The notes under the pieces are model-generated. The model worked only from the letters and a program-made list of their open reading frames with translations. It was not told the origin of the DNA and made no database searches. The position numbers and the translations under genes are program-made. DNA of 64,000 nt, taken from Pseudomonas sp. Lineage in GTDB: Bacteria; Pseudomonadota; Gammaproteobacteria; Pseudomonadales; Pseudomonadaceae. The stretch lies in assembly GCF_002796985.1 (NCBI RefSeq), contig NZ_PEKX01000002.1, forward strand, positions 124,001 to 188,000. The letters are read 5' to 3'. Shown here piece after piece: positions 58,385 to 64,000 of the stretch. Within the stretch, counting starts at the first letter, position 1. Every line of letters begins with the position of its first letter.

Positions 58385-58412
58385 AAGGCCCGGCGGGATG
58401 CCGGGCCTTTTC
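58385..58412 (+). terminator. Intrinsic terminator after the MFS gene
   Basis: AAGGCCCGGC / GCCGGGCCTT with loop GGGAT, followed by TTTTCG, 19 bp after the MFS stop. A classic rho-independent terminator. Confidence 0.85.
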
Positions 58413-58560
58413 GTTTGCGGTAACCGCCACCTGCCCCTGGGCCTCTCCCGCAAGCGGCTGCAACGACAAGCCGGCGTTTCAGCAGCATGCAGGGCGCGGT
58501 ATCCTTGGCGCCACTTGCCGGCGCGCTTGGCGCCGGAGCCTTGTTGGAGACACTTCGAGC

Positions 58561-58845
58561 ATGAAACAGGAAATCGCCACCGTGACCGTCAGCGCCGAGC
58601 ACTGGGGCCGTGAGGCCGAAGCGGTGGATAACGCCCGCGTGATGGTGACCCTGACGGCGCCGGAAGAGGGCGTGATCGAGGTGAGCTTCAAAGGTCAGCT
58701 GGACGCGCCGGAAGAGCCGACCCATGTCTGCGTGACGCTGGAGAACGGGCTTTCCTATTACGGCGAGATCCAGGGTGGCGAGGCGAATGCCGAGGGTGGG
58801 TCGATTCGCTTCGAAGGCGAGCTGATCGATCTGGAAGGGTTCTGA
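58561..58845 (+). CDS. Small acidic hypothetical protein
   Basis: A 94-residue strongly acidic soluble protein, mostly beta (ARVMVTLTAPEEGVIEVSFKG, CVTLENGLSYYGEIQGG). The ATG at 58561 is preceded by TTGGAGACACTTCGAGC, with GGAG about 13 bases upstream, somewhat far. No signal peptide or known domain. It is isolated between two terminators/REPs. Confidence 0.65.
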   Translation: MKQEIATVTVSAEHWGREAEAVDNARVMVTLTAPEEGVIEVSFKGQLDAPEEPTHVCVTLENGLSYYGEIQGGEANAEGGSIRFEGELIDLEGF

Positions 58846-58865
58846 GCCCGTCGTTTCGGCATTGG

Positions 58866-59054
58866 CAGGAGCGGACCCGTCCGCGATCAGAATCCCCACC
58901 CACACCGAAATCACACTGCCGCATCCACGTAGGATGGCGTGGAGCGCAGCGATACCCATCGGCTGGTGGGCCTTTGGCCTGAACCTGCAGGAGCGAGCTT
59001 GCTCGCGAACGTCGGCCGGCAGCGGGGGCATTCGCGAGCAAGCTCGCTCCTACG
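58866..59054. repeat. Cluster of three REP families
   Basis: Within 190 bp there are a partial GGAGCGGACCCGTCCGCGAT (58867), a single GTAGGATGGCGTGGAGCGCA (58929) and a full inverted pair of GGAGCGAGCTTGCTCGCGAA (58990 to 59053). This is the densest REP cluster in the window. Confidence 0.8.
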
Positions 59055-59065
59055 AAAAGCACGCC

Positions 59066-59100
59066 AATAAAAAACCGGCCACACGGGCCGGTTTTTTATT
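59066..59100. terminator. Perfect bidirectional terminator
   Basis: A perfect 15-bp stem AATAAAAAACCGGCC / GGCCGGTTTTTTATT with a 5-base loop, giving a U-run on both strands. It ends the minus-strand lipoprotein gene and blocks plus-strand read-through. Confidence 0.92.
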
Positions 59101-59115
59101 GCCTGTGGATAACCC

Positions 59116-59505
59116 TCACTGCTGCGGGATCATCCCCTGGATACGCTTGGCGAAGGCGTTCGCCAGCGGGCCATCGGCAAGCAGCAGCAGATAGTCATGC
59201 TCGGACTTGGCCGCCGGGGCGATCTGGTATTTCAGGGTGCCCGAGGCCACCTGGCCGACCACCGGTACCGTCAGGGTGCCGACGCATTCCAGCACGCCAC
59301 TGTCCGGGTCCTTGTCGATGATCGCCACGTCCTTCAACTCGGCCTTGCTCAGCGCATCGGCCTGGCTGGAGAGCGCTCCCGACAGGAAGATCTTCACCAA
59401 CTGGTTCTTCACATCGTCCGAACCACAGACCTTGGCCTGGTTGCCCCCGCAGGCGCTCAACAGCGCGGCGGCGGCCAGCACGGCCGACAATTTCAACAGT
59501 TTCAT
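59116..59505 (-). CDS. Small lipoprotein of unknown function
   Basis: A 129-residue lipoprotein with lipobox LLSAC (Cys19) followed by GGNQAK. The mature part has two further cysteines (AKVCGSDDV, GVLECVGTL) that may form a disulfide, then two strands and a helix (LLLLADGPLANAFAKRIQ). No domain was recognised. It is monocistronic with a strong terminator downstream. Confidence 0.75.
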   Translation of the reverse strand: MKLLKLSAVLAAAALLSACGGNQAKVCGSDDVKNQLVKIFLSGALSSQADALSKAELKDVAIIDKDPDSGVLECVGTLTVPVVGQVASGTLKYQIAPAAKSEHDYLLLLADGPLANAFAKRIQGMIPQQ

Positions 59506-59623
59506 CTATCCACCCTGTGGCGTTCCATGATGGCCATTGGATAGGAAAACGCCGGAAAAATTCCCTGCGAGCAGCTCCTGTTTCGCAATTTCGCTGGCGA
59601 AACAGGAGTAGGGCCGGCGACCG

Positions 59624-61246
59624 TCAGACCACGAAGCGCGCCACCATGCCGTTCAGGCCCACGGCCAGGCGTGACAGCTCCTGGCTCGCCGCGCTGGTTT
59701 GGGTGGCGCCGGCCGAGGTCTGGGTCGCCAGGTCGCGAATGGTCAGCAGGTTGCGGTCCACCTCGCGGGCGACCTGAGCCTGTTCCTCGGTGGCGCTGGC
59801 GATCACCAGGTTGCGTTCGTTGATCAGCGACATGCGCTCCAGAATCACCTGCAGCGACGCGCCCGCCTCGCCGGTGCGGCTGACGGTGCGTTCGGCGTGG
59901 GAGGTGCTGCTGAGGAGGGCCGCGACGGTGCGGTCGCTGCCGTTCTGGATGGCGGACACCAGTTCCTCGATCTCGCGGGTCGAGCTCTGGGTGCGCTGGG
60001 CCAGCGAGCGCACTTCGTCGGCGACCACCGCGAAGCCGCGCCCGGCCTCGCCGGCACGGGCCGCTTCGATGGCGGCGTTGAGCGCCAGCAGGTTGGTCTG
60101 TTCGGCGACGCTGCGGATCACCTCCAGTACCTTGCCGATGTCCTGTGCCTGGTTGGCCAGGGTCTCCGCCTGCTGCGAGGCCTGGCCCACTTCGCCGGCC
60201 AGAGTACCGATGGCGTTGGAGGTTTCGTCGACCCGCTCGCTACCGCTGCGTGCGGCGTCGATGGCCTCGCGGGAGGCAGCGGAGGTCGAGGCAGCGTTGC
60301 TCGCCACTTCCTCCACGGCGCTGGTCATCTGGTTGACGGCCGTGGCGGCCATCTCGATCTGATCGCTCTGCTGCTGCAGTGCGTGGCTGCTTTGCTCCAT
60401 CACGCTGTGCATTTCCTCGGCGGCCGAGGCCAGTTGGCTGGCCGAGTTGCCGATGCCTCGGATGGTTTCGCGCAGGCTGTTCTGCATGTCCGCCAGGGCG
60501 TTGAGCAGTTGTGCTGCCTCGTCGCGGCCCTCGACGCTGAAGCGCTGGCTGAGGTCGCCGCTGGCGATGGTTTGCGCCACGCGCAGCGCCTGGTTGAGCG
60601 GCACGACGATGCTGCGGGTGAGTTGCCAGGCCAGCAGCAGGGTCAGGCCGACGCTCAGCAGCAGGATTGCGCCGACCACCATTCGGCCGCTCTGGAACTG
60701 CTCTACGGCGCGGTCGGTAGCCGCTGCGGCGCCATGGCGGTTGAGGTCGATCAGCGCGGTCAGGCGCTTGTTCAGCTCCGCGCCTTGCTGGGCGATGCTG
60801 CCGTTGAGAATGTGCAGCGCGCCTTCGTCATCGCTCTGCCGGACCTTGTCCACCAGTTGGTCGACAAGGCCGATATAGCTGTCCAGCGCCTGGCGCAGCT
60901 CATCGGTGTGCTGCTGCTCCTCGGCGCTGAGGATCAGTCGGGCATAGTCGGCGAACACCTTGTCCTTGTCCTGCCGCGCCTCGGCGATCAGGTCCAGGCT
61001 GCGCTGGCGCGCGGCGTTGTCGTCGCTGACCAGCAGGCGCATGGATTCCAGGCGGATACGGGCGATGTCACCCGACAGCTGGTTCATGTGGTTGATGCTC
61101 AGCAGCCAGTTGTTGTCGATCTCTTCGGAAGCGGCGCGCAGGGTCGAGAGCTTGTACAGCGAGAACAGCCCAAGAAACACCAGGAGCAAGCCCATGACGG
61201 CGAAACCCAGGGACGCGCGGCGGCCAATACTCATGCTTCTGAACAT
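59624..61246 (-). CDS. Methyl-accepting chemotaxis protein (4HB sensor)
   Basis: A 540-residue transmembrane chemoreceptor. TM1 is about residues 11-31 (LGFAVMGLLLVFLGLFSLY), the periplasmic four-helix-bundle sensor spans about 35-190, and TM2 is near 193-212 (MVVGAILLLSVGLTLLLAW). The HAMP domain follows (LTRSIVVPLNQALRVAQTIA). The signalling tip is AEQTNLLALNAAIEAARAGE near residue 382, flanked by heptad-type adaptation helices. The ligand is unknown. It is encoded just before YqaA and wspA but on the opposite strand to wspA. Confidence 0.94.
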   Translation of the reverse strand: MFRSMSIGRRASLGFAVMGLLLVFLGLFSLYKLSTLRAASEEIDNNWLLSINHMNQLSGDIARIRLESMRLLVSDDNAARQRSLDLIAEARQDKDKVFADYARLILSAEEQQHTDELRQALDSYIGLVDQLVDKVRQSDDEGALHILNGSIAQQGAELNKRLTALIDLNRHGAAAATDRAVEQFQSGRMVVGAILLLSVGLTLLLAWQLTRSIVVPLNQALRVAQTIASGDLSQRFSVEGRDEAAQLLNALADMQNSLRETIRGIGNSASQLASAAEEMHSVMEQSSHALQQQSDQIEMAATAVNQMTSAVEEVASNAASTSAASREAIDAARSGSERVDETSNAIGTLAGEVGQASQQAETLANQAQDIGKVLEVIRSVAEQTNLLALNAAIEAARAGEAGRGFAVVADEVRSLAQRTQSSTREIEELVSAIQNGSDRTVAALLSSTSHAERTVSRTGEAGASLQVILERMSLINERNLVIASATEEQAQVAREVDRNLLTIRDLATQTSAGATQTSAASQELSRLAVGLNGMVARFVV

Positions 61247-61399
61247 CGTGAATTTCCCTTTTCTTCATCCATTGTGTGGGGCGCTGGGCCCTGCCATATG
61301 CAGTGATGGCGCAGTGATATTACTTGGCGCCATTTTTTTGCTGCAGTGGCAAAACAGGACTGGCAGACGAAAATTCTGTCCGCTTTTGGAAGGGGGCAT

Positions 61400-61837
61400 T
61401 CAGATGAGCGTGAGCCAGGCCAGCACCGCGTAGCGGCCGACCTTGGCGATGGTGACCAGCAGCAGGAAACGCCACAACGGCTCGCGCATGACGCCGGCGA
61501 TCAGCGTCAACGGGTCGCCGATCACCGGCACCCAGCTCAACAGCAGCGACCAACTACCGAAGCGCCGGTAGTGGTGCTGGGCTTTTTCCAGCGCTGCATC
61601 GCTCACCGGGAACCAGCGCTTGCCATGCCAGCGCTCGATGCCGCGCCCCAGCGCCCAGTTCACCAGTGAGCCCAGCACGTTGCCCAGGCTTGCCGCGAGC
61701 AGCAGCGACCACCACGGGTACTGACCGCCCAGCAGCAGGCCGATCAGCACGGCCTCCGATTGCAGCGGCAGCAGGGTGGCGGCGCCAAAGGCGGAGAGGA
61801 AGAGGCCCGCATGGGCGGCGAGGGAGAGGCTCAACAT
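61400..61837 (-). CDS. yqaA: YqaA family membrane protein (DedA/SNARE-associated fold)
   Basis: A 145-residue inner-membrane protein. It matches YqaA: LFLSAFGAATLLPLQSEAVLIGLLL, then the re-entrant-like ASLGNVLGSLVNWALGRGIE and, near residue 110, LSWVPVIGDPLTLIAGVMR, with the conserved Gly/Pro residues of the VTT/DedA superfamily. It probably flips or transports a lipid or small molecule; function is unproven. An 8-bp tandem repeat lies just upstream of its start. Confidence 0.88.
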   Translation of the reverse strand: MLSLSLAAHAGLFLSAFGAATLLPLQSEAVLIGLLLGGQYPWWSLLLAASLGNVLGSLVNWALGRGIERWHGKRWFPVSDAALEKAQHHYRRFGSWSLLLSWVPVIGDPLTLIAGVMREPLWRFLLLVTIAKVGRYAVLAWLTLI

Positions 61838-61845
61838 CGGGTATG

Positions 61846-61869
61846 GGCGAAAAGGCGAAAAGGCGAAAA
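61846..61869. repeat. Three tandem copies of an 8-bp unit
   Basis: GGCGAAAA repeated three times without interruption, nine bases upstream of the yqaA start (TTTTCGCC on its strand). Copy number could change by slippage and alter spacing in the 5' leader. Confidence 0.7.
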
Positions 61870-62049
61870 GGGGCGGTCAGAATGAGGGGAACCGTCGTAC
61901 TAAAATTTTGGAATAAAGAGAGGAGCTTCAGGCGTCTCCAGATACTATATGTCCTATCTTGCTGAGGATTTAGTAGGAATTTACATTCGCGCGACTGCTC
62001 GTCTGAATCCATCATCCGTCGGCACGCCATACATCTTCTGGGGAACGCT

Positions 62050-63669
62050 GTGAAGAACTGGACACTACGCCAACGCATCCTGGCCAGCTTTGCTGTCGTG
62101 GTCGCGATCATGCTGCTGATGGTCGTGATTTCCTACACCCGCCTGTTGCGGGTGGAGCACAGCACGCAGCGGGTCAGTGAAGACGCCATGCCCGGCACTT
62201 ACGCCCTGACCACCGTGCGTTCGGCCTGGACCGACAGCATCCTGATGACCCAGGTGCTGGTCGGCCTGAGTGACGGCAAAGCCCTCGACGAGGCCCGCCG
62301 CCAGGAATTTCGCGCCAATCACGACGTGCTGGTCGAACGTATCGCGCTCTACGAGCGGACCGTCACCGATTCACGCGATAAGGAAATTCTCGGCCACTTC
62401 AAGCAGCAGGCGAACGAATACGATGCGCTGCTGGGGCAGGTCCTGCAGCTCTACACCACCGACCGCGAGGGAGCCCGGCGCCTGCTGCTGGATCGCCTCG
62501 AACCGATGTGGGACAGCGGCCGCAAGACGCTCAACCAACTGATCTCGCTGAACAAGGAAATCGCCGATGCGGCGGCGTCGAACATCGTCGACGAAGTTGC
62601 CACTGCCAAGGCGATCATGCTGATTTCGCTGCTGCTGGCCATTGTTGCCGCGGCGATCTGCGGGCTGCTGCTCATGCGTGCCATTACCGAACCGGTACGC
62701 CAGGTGGTGAAGGGCCTGCAGGTCATGGGCAGTGGTGACTTCACCACGCGCCTGGCCATGGAGCGCAACGACGAGTTCGCGGTGATCGAAACCGGCTTCA
62801 ACGGCATGGCCGAAGAGCTCAAGGGCCTGGTATCGCAGGCGCAGCGCTCGGCCATCCAGGTGACCACCTCGGTCACCGAGATCGCCGCCACCTCCAAGCA
62901 GCAACAGGCCACCGCCACCGAAACCGCCGCCACTACCACCGAGATTGGCGCCACCTCGCGGGAAATCGCCGCCACCTCGCGCGACCTGGTGCGCACCATG
63001 GCCGAGGTGTCCTCGGCCGCCGAACAGACTTCCACCCTGGCCGGCTCCGGCCAGCTCGGCCTGGCGCGCATGGAAGAGACCATGCACCACGTGATGGGTG
63101 CCGCCGAGCTGGTCAACGCCAAGCTGGCGATCCTCAACGAGCGCGCCGGCAACATCAACCAGGTGGTCACCACCATCGTCAAGGTGGCCGACCAGACCAA
63201 CCTGCTCTCGCTCAACGCCGCCATCGAGGCGGAGAAGGCCGGCGAGTATGGCCGTGGCTTCGCCGTGGTCGCTACCGAGGTGCGCCGCCTGGCCGACCAG
63301 ACCGCCGTGGCCACCTACGACATCGAGCAGATGGTCCGCGAGATCCAGTCCGCCGTGTCCGCCGGCGTGATGGGCATGGACAAATTCTCCGAGGAGGTGC
63401 GTCGCGGCATCTCGGAAGTCGGCCAGGTCGGCGAGCAGTTGTCGCAGATCATCCAGCAAGTGCAGGCGCTGGCGCCGCGCGTGCTGATGGTCAACGAAGG
63501 CATGCAGGCCCAGGCCACCGGCGCCGAGCAGATCAACCAGGCGCTGGTGCAGCTCGGCGAGGCCACCGGGCAGACCGTGGAATCCCTGCGCCAGGCCAGC
63601 TTCGCCATCGACGAGCTGAACCTCGTGGCCAACGGACTGCGCAATGGCGTCTCCCGCTTCAAGGTCTGA
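62050..63669 (+). CDS. wspA: WspA, surface-sensing chemoreceptor of the Wsp system
   Basis: A 539-residue membrane receptor, close to the 542 residues I remember for P. aeruginosa WspA (PA3708). TM1 is about residues 12-30 (FAVVVAIMLLMVVISYTRL), the periplasmic 4HB sensor is at about 35-185, TM2 near 193-213, then HAMP. A long Thr/Ala-rich adaptation helix (TETAATTTEIGATSREIAAT) precedes the signalling tip ADQTNLLSLNAAIEAEKAGE near residue 380. The start is GTG 62050. WspA clusters on surface contact and activates WspE and the diguanylate cyclase WspR. The next gene, a CheW-type adaptor, overlaps its end. Confidence 0.93.
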   Translation: MKNWTLRQRILASFAVVVAIMLLMVVISYTRLLRVEHSTQRVSEDAMPGTYALTTVRSAWTDSILMTQVLVGLSDGKALDEARRQEFRANHDVLVERIALYERTVTDSRDKEILGHFKQQANEYDALLGQVLQLYTTDREGARRLLLDRLEPMWDSGRKTLNQLISLNKEIADAAASNIVDEVATAKAIMLISLLLAIVAAAICGLLLMRAITEPVRQVVKGLQVMGSGDFTTRLAMERNDEFAVIETGFNGMAEELKGLVSQAQRSAIQVTTSVTEIAATSKQQQATATETAATTTEIGATSREIAATSRDLVRTMAEVSSAAEQTSTLAGSGQLGLARMEETMHHVMGAAELVNAKLAILNERAGNINQVVTTIVKVADQTNLLSLNAAIEAEKAGEYGRGFAVVATEVRRLADQTAVATYDIEQMVREIQSAVSAGVMGMDKFSEEVRRGISEVGQVGEQLSQIIQQVQALAPRVLMVNEGMQAQATGAEQINQALVQLGEATGQTVESLRQASFAIDELNLVANGLRNGVSRFKV

Positions 63670-64000
63670 CGCCGCCGCGGCGGGCAGGCTGTACCTGCAG
63701 TTCCGCCTGGGCGCGGACCGCTATGCGCTGGACGTCCATGACGTCATCGAGGTGTTGCCGGTGCCTGCGCTCAAGCGCGTGCCGGAAGCGCCGGCCTGGG
63801 TTGCCGGGCTGTTTCCGCACCGTGGTGAACTGTTGCCGATACTCGACTTGAGCCAGATGGCCTTCGGGCGCGGCGCGCCACTTCGCACCAGCACGCGGCT
63901 GGTGCTGGTGCGCTATCGCACCGATGGCCAGGGCCCGGAGCAGTGGCTCGGGCTGATCCTCGAACAGGCAACCCACACCCTGCGCCGCGACCCTGCGGCG
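63644..64000 (+). CDS. wspB: WspB, CheW-like adaptor, 3'-truncated by window edge
   Basis: The frame from ATG 63644 stays open for 119 codons to the window end. It contains a CheW-type SH3-like fold: LYLQFRLGADRYALDVHDVI, then EVLPVPALKRVPEAPAWVAG, LFPHRGELLPILDLSQM and STRLVLVRYRTDG. The start overlaps the end of wspA by 26 bases. By position it is wspB, an adaptor coupling WspA to the kinase WspE. The rest of the operon (wspC-F, wspR) would lie beyond the window. Confidence 0.85.
   Translation, partial: MASPASRSDAAAAGRLYLQFRLGADRYALDVHDVIEVLPVPALKRVPEAPAWVAGLFPHRGELLPILDLSQMAFGRGAPLRTSTRLVLVRYRTDGQGPEQWLGLILEQATHTLRRDPAA

Noticed and set aside
59066..59100. Palindrome as a transposon end or operator
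   Set aside because: The perfect GC stem with A/T-runs on both sides at a gene end is the standard form of a bidirectional terminator.
1..64000. tRNA, rRNA, CRISPR array, prophage or integrase
   Set aside because: No cloverleaf with a conserved T-arm, no rRNA stretch, no regularly spaced direct repeats and no integrase or phage structural motif was found by reading both strands; a tRNAscan or Infernal run could still reveal small RNAs.

Overview
The window is a high-GC gammaproteobacterial chromosome segment, most likely Pseudomonas from the P. aeruginosa / P. nitroreducens / P. citronellolis side of the genus. The evidence is the protein content (RecJ, YaeQ, SpdH, WspA/WspB, an OprD-type porin), the dense Pseudomonas-type REP palindromes, and partial gene-order agreement with the PAO1 region that I remember as wsp - MFS - GMC - LysR - spdH - ... 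- FMN oxidoreductase - lasB - recJ - yaeQ. No rRNA, tRNA, CRISPR, insertion sequence or prophage was seen.

Layout. 1-7.9 kb: the end of a monovalent cation/H+ antiporter operon, a repeat-rich non-coding stretch, a DMT exporter, a PLP-enzyme/racemase operon, a lipoprotein, a DUF488 protein, a divergent SDR/LysR pair, and an envelope operon (glycine-zipper lipoprotein plus PagP-like barrel) preceded by helically phased direct repeats. 8-13.4 kb: a catabolic cluster of small-molecule kinase, class III PLP enzyme of the phospholyase type, solute-binding protein, SDR and GntR/FCD regulator, with a perfect 22-bp palindrome in the divergent promoter region. 13.4-20.7 kb: vapBC, a class III CoA-transferase, a diguanylate cyclase, yaeQ, recJ and an old-yellow-enzyme reductase; lasB is not between the last two. 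20.8-25.7 kb: three exported or anchored proteins linked to type VI secretion by one TssQ-like member, a small unknown, a domain-permuted chemoreceptor and an NTF2-like secreted protein.

25.8-36.3 kb is a polyamine locus: spermidine dehydrogenase, two paralogous aminoaldehyde dehydrogenases around a complete YdcSTUV-type ABC importer, and a LysR regulator. 36.5-38.9 kb has two DUF533/TerB-like paralogs and ecotin. 39.0-46.3 kb is an AT-richer cassette: glycosyltransferase, RTX serralysin-like metalloprotease, HlyD and HlyB type I secretion proteins. It is flanked by intact ecotin on one side and a decayed ecotin fragment on the other, which I regard as the most interesting structure in the window. 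46.7-53.3 kb: a TPR/GT41 (O-GlcNAc-transferase-like) protein and a chitin-oligosaccharide operon (ChiP porin, ChiQ lipoprotein, GH20 hexosaminidase). 53.8-58.4 kb: LysR, GMC oxidoreductase and an MHS-family transporter. 58.5-64 kb: small proteins, a chemoreceptor, a YqaA membrane protein, and the start of the Wsp surface-sensing operon (wspA complete, wspB cut by the window end).

Functionally the window combines nutrient scavenging (polyamines, an amino alcohol, chitin oligosaccharides), envelope remodelling, and surface or c-di-GMP sensing, with one secreted-protease cassette that looks acquired. All functions are inferred from sequence reading; no database search was run.
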